Shown: positions 16,797 through 25,686, counted from the first letter of the stretch. The stretch: 49,192 bases of DNA from Fimbriiglobus sp. (GCA_025459365.1 JALOQR010000002.1:10754-59945), one strand, 5' to 3'. The notes: a model not told the origin generated them from the letters alone. Numbers and translations are program-made.

Positions 16797-19700
16797 ATGG
16801 CCGATGCCAAGTTCGCCCACCTGCATTTGCACACACACTACAGCCTGCTCGACGGGTTTAACCGCATCCCGACGCTGGTGGAGCAGACGAAGAAGCTGGG
16901 CATGAACGCGGTGGCGATTACCGACCACGGCAACCTGTATGGGGCGATCGAGTTCTACGATGCCTGCAAGAAAGCGGGGATCAACCCGATCATCGGCTAC
17001 GAGGCCTACCTCGCACCGAACCACCGCTCGGAGAAAACCAAAAGCGGTGGTGAGAGCGGCGAGGCGAGCACGCACCTGACGCTGCTCGCGAAGAACCGTA
17101 CCGGCTTCTACAACCTCATCAAGCTGAGCAGCATCGCCTTCCTCGAAGGGTTCTACTACAAGCCGCGGATCGACCGCGAGGTGCTCGAAGCCCACTCCGA
17201 AGGGCTCATCTGCCTGAGCGGGTGCCTGGCCGGGCAGTTCAACCGCTACATCCTCGCCGACAAGGTGGGCGAGGCCGAGAAGTTGGCCAAGTGGTTCGCC
17301 CGGCTATTCAAGAAAGACTTCTACATCGAGATCCAGAACAACGGGCTGACGCTGCAAGATCAGTGTACCCCGGTGGCCGCCGACATCGCAGAGAAGATCG
17401 GTGTGCCGCTCGTCGCCACCGCCGACGCCCACTACCTGTGCGCCGACGACGCCATCGCCCACGACATCTACTTCTGCATCAACACCAAGCGTCTGCACGA
17501 CCCGAAGAAGAAGACATACCCGGAAGAGAAGATGCCGAACCCGTACTACGTGCGGAGTCCGGCCGACATGTACAAGCTGTTCCCCGACTTCCCGGACGCC
17601 GTTGCCCGCAGCCAACAGATCGCCGACGGCGTGGACATTCAGCTCGAATTCAAGCGGAACTTCCCGGTGTTCCAGTCGCCGCGGGGGCTGTCGGCCGATG
17701 AGTACCTCCGCGAGTTGGTGCTGCAAGGCATCCAGGAGCGGTACGGCGACAGCCCCCCGCAGGCGGTGTTTGACCGCATGGAGATCGAACTCGGCGTCAT
17801 CGCGCACATGGGGTACTCGGCGTACTTCCTGATCGTGTGGGACTTCGTGCGGTACGCCCGCGAGAAAGGCATCCGCAGCACCGCCCGGGGGTCGGGCGTC
17901 GGGGCGATCGTGGCGTACACGCTGTACATCTCGCACGTCTGCCCGCTCGAGTACGACCTGCTGTTCGAGCGGTTCCTCGACAAAAGCCGGAAGGAACCAC
18001 CGGACATCGACATCGACTTCGACCAGGAACGCCGCGAGGAAGTTATCCAGTACGTGAAGGAGAAGTACGGGCACAAGAGCGTAGCCCAGATCGGCACGTT
18101 CGGCACTCTCGGGGCGAAGGCGGCGCTCAAAGACGTCGGCCGGGTGCTGAGCATCCCGCTCGAGCGGGTGAACTACATGTGCAAGCTGGTGCCGATGAAG
18201 GGCGCCATCTCGCTCGACCTGAAAGACGCGATGGGCGTGCCCGACTTCAAGCGGGAGTACGACACCGACCCGACCGCCCGCCACTGGATCGACGTGGCGA
18301 TGAAGCTGGAGGGCATGAACCGCAACGTCGGCACGCACGCCGCCGGGGTGGTGATCGCCAGCGGCGACATCACCGACTACGTTCCGGTGCAGCGGGTGAT
18401 GCAGAAACTCACGACCGAGGACGGCGAGAAGTCGGCCGGCGAGGTGGTGGTGACCACCCAGTGGGAGATGGGCATCGTCGAGAAGGTCGGCATGTTGAAG
18501 ATGGACTTCCTGGGGCTGCGCAACCTGACGATGCTCGACAACACGGTGAAGCTGATCAAGAAGACCCGGGGCATTGACATCGTACCGGAAAAGTTGCCGC
18601 TCGACGACCCAGCGACCTACAAGCTGCTCCAGAAGGGTGACGCCAAGGGCGTGTTCCAGCTCGAATCGGACGGCATGCGGCGGCTGCTGACGGCGATGAA
18701 GCCGGACAACATCCGCGACCTGATCGCCGTGCTGGCGCTCTACCGCCCCGGCCCGCTCGAAAGCGGCATGGTCGAGAGCTACGTGAACCGCAAGCACGGC
18801 AAGGAGGTGGTGACGTACGAACACCCGGTGCTGGAAGAAGTGCTGAGCGAGACCTACGGAGTGATCACGTACCAAGAGCAGATCATGCGGATCTTGAACA
18901 AGCTCGGCGGCATCGAACTGAGCAAGAGCTACGCGGTCATCAAAGCAATCAGCAAGAAGGTGGTGGAGAAGATCGAGGCCGGCCGAGCCGACTGGATGAA
19001 GGGGTGTGCCGAACGCGGGGTGAGCACCGAGGTGGCCGAAGACATCTTCGCCAAGATCGTGTTCTTCGCGGGGTACGGGTTCAACAAATCACATACGGCC
19101 GCGTACGCCCAGATCGGGTACCAAACGGCGTACCTGAAGACACACTACACCGCCGAGTTCATGGCCGCGCTGCTGTCGTCCGAAATCGACGACGGCAACA
19201 AACGCGACATCATGGTCGACCACATCGCCGATGCCCGCAAGCTTGGCGTCGACGTCGAAGCCCCGAACGTGAACAAGGGGCAGCCCGACTTCGACGTGGT
19301 GAACGGCAAGATCGTGTTCGGCCTCACCGCCATCAAGGGCCTCGGTCGGGGGGCCGCCGAAGCGATCGTGATGGCCCGCGACAAGGCCGGGCCATTCCGC
19401 GACCTGTTCGACTTCGTCGCCCGCGTCGACCTCCGCATCGTGAAGCCTGCCCAGATCGAGAAGGTGATCAAGGCCGGGGCGATGGACTGTTTCGGCAAGA
19501 ACAAGCGAAACGCCATGTTAATTGCGTTGGAAGACGCGGTGAAGGATGCCGAGACCACGCGTAGAGATAAGCTGCGTGGACAGAAAAATCTATTTGAGGG
19601 AGGCGATCCCGATAATGAGGTTGCCGGACCATCTTTCCGTCCTCGACTGCCGGACGTGCCCGAGTGGCCGGATTTGGAGAAGCTGAAGTTCGAGAAGGAG

Positions 19701-20339
19701 GTGCTCGACTTCTACATGAGCTCGCACCCACTCGCCCAGTACGACGAGCAGTTGCGGCGATTCCGCAGCACCGACGCCGCCCAGTGTGCGAAGTTGAACG
19801 CCGGCACCGAAGTGCGGCTCGCCGGCATGGTGGTGGAGGTAATCCCCAAACTGGTCAGCAAGGGGAAGAACGCCGGAAACCGCTGGGCGATCGTGCGAAT
19901 CGAAGACTTCACCGGCAGCGTGAAGTGCATTCTCTGGTCGGACCAGTTCCAGCGGTTCGGCGACCTGGTGAAGGCCGACGCCATCCTGCTGTTCGATGGC
20001 AAAGTGGAGTGGCGGGAAGGGAGCGGCGAGCCGGACGTGATCGTGGACAAGGTAATGACGATGGACCAGGCGAAGGCCGACCTCACCCGTGGGCTGGTGC
20101 TGAAAATGAAGTTCCGCACCGACGACGACGGCCGGCAGACGTTTGAAGCGGTCGGCCGCATCCTCAAGAAGGCGAAAGGACCCTGCCCAGTGTATTTGGC
20201 GGTGCAGGACGCCGGTGGGCGGGCCGCTCAGTTCAAGCTCAGTGCCGACTTCTTCGTCAACCCGACGCAAGTGGCCGTTGAGGAACTGGAAATGATTCCT
20301 GCCCTCGGGCCAGGGTCGGTCCTGTTCACCAGTCGGTGA
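16797..20339 (+). CDS. dnaE: DNA polymerase III subunit alpha
   Basis: The replicative polymerase, 1180 residues. It has an N-terminal PHP domain (HLHLHTHYSLLDG), where the HxH metal ligands are present. The palm motif PDIDIDFDQERREEVI has catalytic-site aspartates at 403-409, and the fingers contain ARGSGVGAIVAYTL. A helix-hairpin-helix region and a C-terminal OB fold (VRLAGMVVEVIPKL) follow. The segment QKNLF at 929-933 matches the beta-clamp-binding consensus. It lies in a short stretch (about 19560-19620) with more AT-rich codons than the rest, probably a linker. The ATG at 16797 gives the family N-terminus. It is DnaE1-like, with no PolC-type exonuclease insertion. Confidence 0.98.
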   Translation: MADAKFAHLHLHTHYSLLDGFNRIPTLVEQTKKLGMNAVAITDHGNLYGAIEFYDACKKAGINPIIGYEAYLAPNHRSEKTKSGGESGEASTHLTLLAKNRTGFYNLIKLSSIAFLEGFYYKPRIDREVLEAHSEGLICLSGCLAGQFNRYILADKVGEAEKLAKWFARLFKKDFYIEIQNNGLTLQDQCTPVAADIAEKIGVPLVATADAHYLCADDAIAHDIYFCINTKRLHDPKKKTYPEEKMPNPYYVRSPADMYKLFPDFPDAVARSQQIADGVDIQLEFKRNFPVFQSPRGLSADEYLRELVLQGIQERYGDSPPQAVFDRMEIELGVIAHMGYSAYFLIVWDFVRYAREKGIRSTARGSGVGAIVAYTLYISHVCPLEYDLLFERFLDKSRKEPPDIDIDFDQERREEVIQYVKEKYGHKSVAQIGTFGTLGAKAALKDVGRVLSIPLERVNYMCKLVPMKGAISLDLKDAMGVPDFKREYDTDPTARHWIDVAMKLEGMNRNVGTHAAGVVIASGDITDYVPVQRVMQKLTTEDGEKSAGEVVVTTQWEMGIVEKVGMLKMDFLGLRNLTMLDNTVKLIKKTRGIDIVPEKLPLDDPATYKLLQKGDAKGVFQLESDGMRRLLTAMKPDNIRDLIAVLALYRPGPLESGMVESYVNRKHGKEVVTYEHPVLEEVLSETYGVITYQEQIMRILNKLGGIELSKSYAVIKAISKKVVEKIEAGRADWMKGCAERGVSTEVAEDIFAKIVFFAGYGFNKSHTAAYAQIGYQTAYLKTHYTAEFMAALLSSEIDDGNKRDIMVDHIADARKLGVDVEAPNVNKGQPDFDVVNGKIVFGLTAIKGLGRGAAEAIVMARDKAGPFRDLFDFVARVDLRIVKPAQIEKVIKAGAMDCFGKNKRNAMLIALEDAVKDAETTRRDKLRGQKNLFEGGDPDNEVAGPSFRPRLPDVPEWPDLEKLKFEKEVLDFYMSSHPLAQYDEQLRRFRSTDAAQCAKLNAGTEVRLAGMVVEVIPKLVSKGKNAGNRWAIVRIEDFTGSVKCILWSDQFQRFGDLVKADAILLFDGKVEWREGSGEPDVIVDKVMTMDQAKADLTRGLVLKMKFRTDDDGRQTFEAVGRILKKAKGPCPVYLAVQDAGGRAAQFKLSADFFVNPTQVAVEELEMIPALGPGSVLFTSR

Positions 20340-20753
20340 AGTGTTGTCGGAACGGCAGTTCGACCAAAACGGCGGTTCGTCTCGGAACTTGGCACAGTTC
20401 CTGCCTCCACTCTGCCACACTGCCACCTGCCACACACATACCCCCCCCACCCCCGCCAGGGCCACACCGAGCCAGTTGCCCTACCACATGTAGGATTTTG
20501 CCACACTGTCACCGTTTCCTGACAGGTGCCTACCGTGCGGCGGCTCGCCAACAAAAATATCCTCACCAGTGTCTTGGCGAAGCGGATATTCGCCAAACCT
20601 GCTCTGGCCCGTGACAGAAGTACCCGGTCAGCGGCATAATTGATTCGTATCATGAACTCGATTGAGGCTTGTCGATCTTCCGGTCGAAAGTGGTGACTGA
20701 CCGGTGACCGATGTGACTCATCCACACTCTTCGCCCAATCGGAGGGCACCGTC
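20340..20753. other. Intergenic region after dnaE (414 bases) with dispersed-repeat copy 1
   Basis: No convincing gene is present on either strand. The region contains one copy of the CTGCCAC/poly-C element (20411-20448). Its second half is more AT-rich and presumably carries the promoter of the methyltransferase gene. A GGAGG ribosome binding site lies 8 bases before that gene's ATG. Confidence 0.6.
20411..20448 (+). repeat. Dispersed CTGCCAC/poly-C element, copy 1
   Basis: A run of near-tandem CTGCCAC units (CTGCCACA, CTGCCAC, CTGCCACACACATA) is followed by eight Cs. The 30-base core (20411-20440) matches copies 2 and 3 (34013-34042, 44103-44132), with copy 2 differing by one base. It is less conserved outside the core, and the upstream poly-C tract of the other copies is missing. 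It lies 72 bases after the dnaE stop and 300 bases before the methyltransferase. Confidence 0.85.
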
Positions 20754-21527
20754 ATGCCCGTCGCCCACGGGGTGAACTGGTGGCCAAGTGCGGCCTGCGC
20801 TAAAGCGTTTTGGGGCCAGCAGGACTGCCCGCCTTATCAGGAACTGCTCGCCGACACTCTCGACTGGGCCGACCCACGGGCGGGTGAACGCTGGCTCGAT
20901 TTGGGCTGCGGCGGTGGAGCGATCAGCCGAGCGATCTGGGAAAAAACACGGGGTGAGGTGGGTACGGTCGTCGGGATGGATTGTGCCGACGCAAACGCTG
21001 CCGCCTACGCCCGACATCGGCAAGAGATTGCCTGCGACCAGGAAGAGCGTTTCGCATTCATTTGTCACGACTTCAGTTCCGGCCTGGGGCCACTCGCTGA
21101 CCGAACGTTCGATCACGTCGTTTCGGGGTTGTCCATCACCTACGCCGAACACTTCGACGAGGCCACCGGCCGGTGGACGACCACCGCCTACGATCGCCTC
21201 CTCGCAGAGGTGTGCCGGGTGATTCGCCCCGGTGGCCGGTTTGTGTTCTCGGTGAACGTGCCCGACCCGCAGTGGGGCAAGGTCGCGTGGCACTCACTGC
21301 CGGGGTTGCTCGCGGGGCCAAAGAAGTTGCGGTCGCTCAAGCGGGCCTGGCGGATGATGCGGTACGGCGGATGGCTGAAACGGGAAGCACGGGTCGGGCG
21401 GTTCCACTACTTGCCGGCCGACGACGTGACCCGGCGACTGACGGCCGCCGGATTCGCCGAGGTCCACCATCGTCTCAGTTATCGGGATCAGGCGTTCGTC
21501 TTTCGGGCGGTGAAACCCGTTGTGTGA
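20754..21527 (+). CDS. Class I SAM-dependent methyltransferase
   Basis: A 257-residue soluble methyltransferase. Motif I is WLDLGCGGGAIS (about residues 46-57), the acidic end of beta-2 is VGMDCADA, and motif II/post I is FDHVVSGLSITYAE. The VCRVIRPGGRFVFSVNVPDP segment is the usual motif III of UbiE/type-11 methyltransferases. The C-terminal part (LPADDVTRRLTAAGFAEVHHRLSYRDQAFVFRA) is also typical. GGAGG lies 8 bases before the ATG. The substrate is unknown. The next gene (73 bases on, same strand) is an E2-like acyltransferase, so the two may act on one metabolite or lipid. Confidence 0.9.
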   Translation: MPVAHGVNWWPSAACAKAFWGQQDCPPYQELLADTLDWADPRAGERWLDLGCGGGAISRAIWEKTRGEVGTVVGMDCADANAAAYARHRQEIACDQEERFAFICHDFSSGLGPLADRTFDHVVSGLSITYAEHFDEATGRWTTTAYDRLLAEVCRVIRPGGRFVFSVNVPDPQWGKVAWHSLPGLLAGPKKLRSLKRAWRMMRYGGWLKREARVGRFHYLPADDVTRRLTAAGFAEVHHRLSYRDQAFVFRAVKPVV

Positions 21528-21600
21528 CAAGCCCCGACGGGGTCGGGGTTTCCGAGTTTGTTCGGCCTCGCCGAGGCCAGTTCCAGCAGCGGAGGGTGTC

Positions 21601-22356
21601 ATGCACGGCCGACCCATCCCGCTCTCCCGCCCGCGGCGTTTCCTCGTCGATCTGCTGCACCTCGCCGGGAAGATCCCCACGGTGCCCGTGCAACGGCGAA
21701 TGCACCTGGGGGAACTGGCCGCCGCCCGCGAGCGCTTGCCCACTCGCCCTGGCTGGCCCGCCGTGTTCCTCAAGGGCTATGGGCGGGTGGTCGAGGAGCT
21801 ACCGGCCCTGCGACGGGCCTACCTGGAGCTACCGTGGCCGCACCTGCGTGAGTATCCGCGAGCGGTGGCCAGCGTGGCGGTGGAGCGGGAGTACGGCGGT
21901 GAGCCGTGTGTGTTCTTCGGGCGAGTGGGCGACCCTGGCCGGTTGCCGGTCGGCGAGTTGCACGCCCGTGTTCGCGAGTTTGCCGAAGCGCCGGTCGATG
22001 CCGTCAAGCCGTTCCGCAAAATGCTCGCTCTGGCTGGCTGGCCGGGGCCGATTCGCCGGACGCTCCTCTGGCTGGGGCTGAACCTCCCACGCACGCGGCC
22101 GGGGCAGTTCGGCACCTTCGGGCTCAGCGTGTACTCGTCGCTCGGGGCCGAGTCGCTACACCCCATTTCTCCGCTGACCACCACCCTCACCTACGGCGTG
22201 ATCGATGGCGATGGCTCCGTGGACGTGCGACTGGTGTACGACCACCGGGTCTTCGATGGGGCGACTGCCGCCCGCGCCCTCGCACGGCTGGAAGAAGTGC
22301 TCAACGGGCCAGTGCTCGCCGAACTCCGCGGTGTTGCCCTCCCCGCCGCCGCCTGA
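21601..22356 (+). CDS. Stand-alone E2-type (2-oxoacid dehydrogenase) acyltransferase domain protein
   Basis: A 251-residue protein with the fold of the catalytic domain of dihydrolipoamide acyltransferases. The active-site motif DHRVFDGATAARAL is at residues 214-227, with catalytic His215 and Asp219 both present. TFGLSVYSSLGAESLHPISPLTTTLTYG is the preceding conserved strand pair. There is no lipoyl domain, no peripheral-subunit-binding domain and no E1 or E3 gene nearby, so it is unlikely to serve a 2-oxoacid dehydrogenase. It more likely acylates another acceptor from acyl-CoA. I chose the ATG at 21601 over the non-coding-like upstream extension. Confidence 0.78.
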   Translation: MHGRPIPLSRPRRFLVDLLHLAGKIPTVPVQRRMHLGELAAARERLPTRPGWPAVFLKGYGRVVEELPALRRAYLELPWPHLREYPRAVASVAVEREYGGEPCVFFGRVGDPGRLPVGELHARVREFAEAPVDAVKPFRKMLALAGWPGPIRRTLLWLGLNLPRTRPGQFGTFGLSVYSSLGAESLHPISPLTTTLTYGVIDGDGSVDVRLVYDHRVFDGATAARALARLEEVLNGPVLAELRGVALPAAA

Positions 22357-22380
22357 TCGCGGCCTGTCCGGCAACTCCTC

Positions 22381-23523
22381 CTATCCGCCGGTGATCTCGG
22401 TCAACGCGTTCGCCAGGGTATCGATGTGTTCGATGGTGCTAAACGGTCCGGGGCTGACCCGTGTCAGCCCGTCGTCGTAGCTGCCGACCGCCTGGTGGAT
22501 GTACGGTGAGCAGTGGTTGCCGGCCCGCACACAGATGCCGAAGCTCGTGTCGAGCACGCCGGCGAGTGCTTCGGAGTCCATCACCTCGCAGCGGAAGCTA
22601 AACGTACCGACCCGCCGGGCCGGGTCGGCGTGGCCGACCGGCACGATGAGCGGGTTATCGGCCACCGCGGCCCGCAACCGCTCGCACAGTTCGACTTCAT
22701 GCCGGTGGATCGCCTCGATCCCCTTTTCCTCCACGTAATCCAGCCCCGCGATCATGCCGACGATGCCGAGCAGGTTCGGCGTGCCGCCTTCGAGGAACTC
22801 GGGGAAGCCGGCCGGTTGCATCGGCGACTTGCTGTCCCCGCCGGTGCCTCCCTCACGCCACGCCCGGATCGGCACGCCGGGGGCGACGTACAGCCCGCCG
22901 GTGCCGGTCGGCCCGAACAGCCCCTTGTGGCCGGGGAAGGCGAGCAAATCGATGTGCATCGCCTGCACGTCGATCGGCAGTACGCCGATGGTTTGTGCGG
23001 CGTCGACCAGGAACAGTATGCCCTTCTCGCGGCACAGCTTGCCGATCTCGGCGACGGGCTGCACGGTGCCGAGGACGTTGCTGGCGTGGGTGACGGCCAC
23101 CAGCCGCGTCTTCGCGGTGAGGGCGGCCCGAATGGCGTCCGGATCGACAGTACCGCCGGAGTCGGACGGCACGCGAGTGAGGGTGATGATGCCGTCGTCG
23201 GCCAACTTCACCAGCGGGCGGGAGACGCTGTTGTGTTCGAGGTCGGTGGTGACGACATGGTCGCCGGGCTGGAGTGTGCCCTTCATCGCCATGTTCAGGG
23301 CGTCGGTGCCGTTCAGGGCGAAGGCGACGCGATCGGCCCCGACGCCACCGACGAACCGGCTGAGGCGAAAGCGGGCGTCTTCGAGCGTATCCTTGGCGGC
23401 GACGGCGAGGCGATGCCCGGCCCGGCCGGGGTTGGCCAGCGAGTTGCGGGCGAACGCATCCATCGCCCGGTAGACGCCCTCGGGCTTGGGGAAACTGGTG
23501 GCGGCGTTGTCGAGGTAGATCAC
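22381..23523 (-). CDS. Class V aminotransferase, cysteine desulfurase family
   Basis: A 380-residue PLP enzyme related to SufS/CsdA, closest by pattern to the 'cysteine desulfurase family protein' group. The GTG start at 23523 gives VIYLDNAATSFPKPEGVYRAM, the standard N-terminus. The PLP lysine is K200 in FPGHKGLFGPTGTGGLYV. VTTDLEHNSVSRPL and THASNVLGTVQPV bind the cofactor. The candidate catalytic Cys338 lies in VRAGNHCSPYIHQA. It would release sulfur from cysteine as a persulfide. The gene starts 8 bases after the toxin-like gene and is the last of the minus-strand run that includes the E1 and sulfur carrier, for which it could supply sulfur. Confidence 0.9.
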   Translation of the reverse strand: MIYLDNAATSFPKPEGVYRAMDAFARNSLANPGRAGHRLAVAAKDTLEDARFRLSRFVGGVGADRVAFALNGTDALNMAMKGTLQPGDHVVTTDLEHNSVSRPLVKLADDGIITLTRVPSDSGGTVDPDAIRAALTAKTRLVAVTHASNVLGTVQPVAEIGKLCREKGILFLVDAAQTIGVLPIDVQAMHIDLLAFPGHKGLFGPTGTGGLYVAPGVPIRAWREGGTGGDSKSPMQPAGFPEFLEGGTPNLLGIVGMIAGLDYVEEKGIEAIHRHEVELCERLRAAVADNPLIVPVGHADPARRVGTFSFRCEVMDSEALAGVLDTSFGICVRAGNHCSPYIHQAVGSYDDGLTRVSPGPFSTIEHIDTLANALTEITGG

Positions 23524-23531
23524 GGGTCGGT

Positions 23532-23795
23532 TCAGAGGGTGGGAAGCCAAGCGACATCGGAAACGTGGACGACCCGAGCCGCTTCCTCTACGGAGAAGAA
23601 AATGACGACGGGGCCCACGGTCAGTTTCCACAGCCCTTCCGGCAGTGGTACGGCGAATCGGGTCGGGTCGGTCGCGAGGATCGCTTCGGCCCCGTACTCG
23701 GCGCGGGTGACGGCGGCCTGATCGAAGGCCGCGAGGTAGACCGCGGCGAGCATCTGTTCGGCGGCGGGCTCCCAGATGAGCGTCCACGGGGTCAT
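23532..23795 (-). CDS. RelE/ParE-like toxin candidate
   Basis: An 87-residue protein. WTLIWEPAAEQMLAAVYL, AAVTRAEYGAEAILATDPTRFAVPLPEGLWKLTVGPVVIFFSV and ARVVHVSDVAWLP follow the RelE/ParE pattern: an N-terminal helix pair, then 'L..GP..v.y.v...', then a final strand with hydrophobic end. Its start overlaps the stop of the upstream 98-residue gene by 4 bases (ATGA), as is usual for type II pairs, with the antitoxin first. Toxin activity is inferred from size, pattern and pairing only. Basic catalytic residues of RelE are not obvious, so a ParE-like or inactive protein is equally possible. Confidence 0.65.
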   Translation of the reverse strand: MTPWTLIWEPAAEQMLAAVYLAAFDQAAVTRAEYGAEAILATDPTRFAVPLPEGLWKLTVGPVVIFFSVEEAARVVHVSDVAWLPTL

Positions 23796-24088
23796 GACCC
23801 GTCCCGCTCTTGCAACTGACGGACGAAGGCGATCCCCTCTTCCGGCGTCATCACACCCCCGCGGCGTTCTCGTTCGGCGAGCAACTCCTGCATATGGCGG
23901 CGGACCACGGCCGACGGGATGCCCGGTTTCCGCGGCTGACCCTTCCGCTCCTTGTGCCGGCGGATCACCTCCGCCTCGTACGGGTCGATCGTCCCCAACT
24001 CGGTGCCGGCGGCGTCCTTCACCACCACCGGTCCGCGGGCGGCCGCCAGTTGCCGGGTCTGCTCAACGGTCAGGATCAGTTCGTTCAT
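23792..24088 (-). CDS. Antitoxin candidate of the RelE/ParE-like pair
   Basis: A 98-residue protein. The N-terminal half (MNELILTVEQTRQLAAARGPVVVKD, then GTELGTIDPYEAEVI) is beta-rich and would form a small DNA- or partner-binding domain. The C-terminal half (QELLAERERRGGVMTPEEGIAFVRQLQERDGS) is a charged helix of the kind that wraps around a toxin. The stop codon overlaps the start of the 87-residue gene. The pair sits between a TM2 protein gene and a cysteine desulfurase gene. The family is not firmly identified. Confidence 0.6.
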   Translation of the reverse strand: MNELILTVEQTRQLAAARGPVVVKDAAGTELGTIDPYEAEVIRRHKERKGQPRKPGIPSAVVRRHMQELLAERERRGGVMTPEEGIAFVRQLQERDGS

Positions 24089-24118
24089 GGCGTCACCTCC
24101 GATCCCATCTTACTGCGC

Positions 24119-24248
24119 TCACGGCCGCAGGTCGCGGACGGCGATGGTGCCGACCGTCTTCTTGCCGACCACAACGGGAACGGACTGGCCGGGGCGGTAG
24201 TCGGTGCCGGCGGGGGGGCGGGTGGGCGGCCCGGCCCCCGGCGGGCGG
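24119..24248 (-). pseudogene. Short coding-like tail, possible gene remnant
   Basis: Between the TM2 gene stop and the antitoxin start, the minus strand carries an open frame ending at TGA (24119-24121). It reads PAGTDYRPGQSVPVVVG then KKTVGTIAVRDLRP, with strong codon bias, preceded by a Pro/Gly-rich stretch. No start codon or ribosome binding site is visible, and upstream the frame runs into the TM2 gene. It could be the 3' end of a decayed gene or a small gene with an unusual start. Confidence 0.3.
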
Positions 24249-24509
24249 TTAGAACCACTCCTTTTTCTCGACCTGATAGGTCTGGACGAACTCAGCATCC
24301 GACTTCGTGAGGTAGATGATCCCTTCGATCAGCCCGATGATCCCGCCGGCCCCGCAGGTGACGATGCTGATCGCCAGGCGGATCAGCCCGCCCTTGGTGT
24401 CGCCGAGGTAGAACCGGTGGGCGGCGAAGGTGCCGAGGAGGATGCCGAGGATGCCCGCGACGGTCCGTTTGCTCGGTTCTCCGCCGCTCGATTTGGCTTG
24501 TTCCGACAT
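24249..24509 (-). CDS. TM2-domain membrane protein
   Basis: An 86-residue protein made almost entirely of a TM2 domain: AGILGILLGTFAAHRFYLGDTKGG, the first helix plus the HRFYLG turn, followed by a second helix (TCGAGGIIGLIEGIIYL). A polar N-terminus (SEQAKSSGGEPSKR) and a charged tail flank it. TM2 proteins are small and widespread, with no defined bacterial function. I chose the ATG at 24509. It lies 121 bases downstream of the E1-like gene on the same strand. Confidence 0.88.
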   Translation of the reverse strand: MSEQAKSSGGEPSKRTVAGILGILLGTFAAHRFYLGDTKGGLIRLAISIVTCGAGGIIGLIEGIIYLTKSDAEFVQTYQVEKKEWF

Positions 24510-24630
24510 GGGGTGTCTCCGACTGAAGGTTGGGTGGACCCACCCTGGGGCGGGTGGCAGGGCCAAGTAAACGCACTCACCCTCCTGCCTTCAACAGAAA
24601 AATCCTCCGTCGGCAAGAATTCCGCGGCCG

Positions 24631-25686
24631 TCAGTGCCCGACGTACTTGGCGTACAGGGTGCGCGCCCGGTCGGTGTCGTCGGTGCCCTTGATGATGGCC
24701 CGCCCGTCCGGGAAGACGGTGAACTCGTATCCGTTTCCGGCGTCGGTGGTAGTGAACTTGAGCAGGAACTTGTTGGCCGTTACGCTCCCGCTCGCCTCGA
24801 GTTGCTTCTTCAGTTCGTTCAGGTCGAGCTTCGTTCCGCCCCGCGGCGTCACCTGTACGGCGTTCCGCCCGCACAGGCTGGTCGTCTGGGTGCCGTGCTC
24901 GCCGTCGAGCCACTCGAAACTCCGCTTCGCACAGCACGGGCAGTGGCCCTTGCGGCCGGCGAGTTTGGCGATCTTCACCCACCGCGTGGTGTTGTCCCAC
25001 AGGTTGATGCAGAACAGTTCGCGGTTCACGGCTTCCTTCTTGCCGGCCAGGATCTTCAGCGCCTCGGCCGCCTGGAAGCTGGCGATCACGCTCACGATCG
25101 GGGCGAGCACGCCGGCCGTCTCGCAGGTGCCAACCTCGCCCGGCCCCGGCGACTTCTCGAACACGCACTGGAGGCACGGCGTCTCGCCCGGCAGGATGGT
25201 CATGCTCATCCCTTCCGTGCCGACCGCCCCGCCGTACACCCACGGTTTGTTGTGCTTGATACTCACGTCGTTGATGAGGTAGCGCACCTCGAAGTTGTCG
25301 GTGCCGTCGAGGATCAGGTCGGCCCCGTCGCACAGCCCTTCGATGTTGGTGCGGTTGATGTCGGCCACCACCGGCTCCACTTCCACGGTGGAGTTGATCT
25401 GCCGCAGTTTCACCGCCGCCGCTTCAGCCTTGGGCAGGTTGCCGGTCACGTCGGACTCGTCGAAGAGGACTTGGCGTTGCAGGTTGCTCGGCTCGACGAA
25501 GTCGCGGTCGACCACCCGCACGAACCCGACGCCGGCCCGCACCAGGGTGTTGGCCAGCACGGTGCCGAGCGCGCCAACCCCGCACAGAGTGACGCGACTG
25601 GCCATGATCCGCTCCTGCCCGGCCTTGCCGATGCCCGGCACCCGCATCTGTCGGGAGTAGCGTTCGAGGCTCGCGGGGGTCGTCAT
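24631..25686 (-). CDS. MoeB/ThiF/HesA-family E1-like adenylyltransferase
   Basis: A 351-residue enzyme that adenylates the C-terminal Gly-Gly of a ubiquitin-like sulfur carrier. The ATP site is GVGALGTVLANTLVRAGVGF followed by VVDRDFVEPSNLQRQ (acidic strand end and the NLQRQ Arg). Two Cys pairs (PCLQC and CPCC) form the zinc site. The candidate catalytic Cys is in GEVGTCETAGVLAP. A C-terminal domain of about 90 residues (from about 265) replaces the rhodanese domain of MoeBR-type enzymes; it ends GYEFTVFPDGRAIIKGTDD. The start overlaps the 113-residue gene by 4 bases. The likely partner is the carrier at 26132-26404 in the same run. Confidence 0.93.
   Translation of the reverse strand: MTTPASLERYSRQMRVPGIGKAGQERIMASRVTLCGVGALGTVLANTLVRAGVGFVRVVDRDFVEPSNLQRQVLFDESDVTGNLPKAEAAAVKLRQINSTVEVEPVVADINRTNIEGLCDGADLILDGTDNFEVRYLINDVSIKHNKPWVYGGAVGTEGMSMTILPGETPCLQCVFEKSPGPGEVGTCETAGVLAPIVSVIASFQAAEALKILAGKKEAVNRELFCINLWDNTTRWVKIAKLAGRKGHCPCCAKRSFEWLDGEHGTQTTSLCGRNAVQVTPRGGTKLDLNELKKQLEASGSVTANKFLLKFTTTDAGNGYEFTVFPDGRAIIKGTDDTDRARTLYAKYVGH

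Noticed and set aside
17304-18875. 523-codon minus-strand frame inside dnaE
   Set aside because: Composition is typical of an antisense shadow (rich in His, Arg, Val, Asp repeats). The dnaE frame carries all family motifs.
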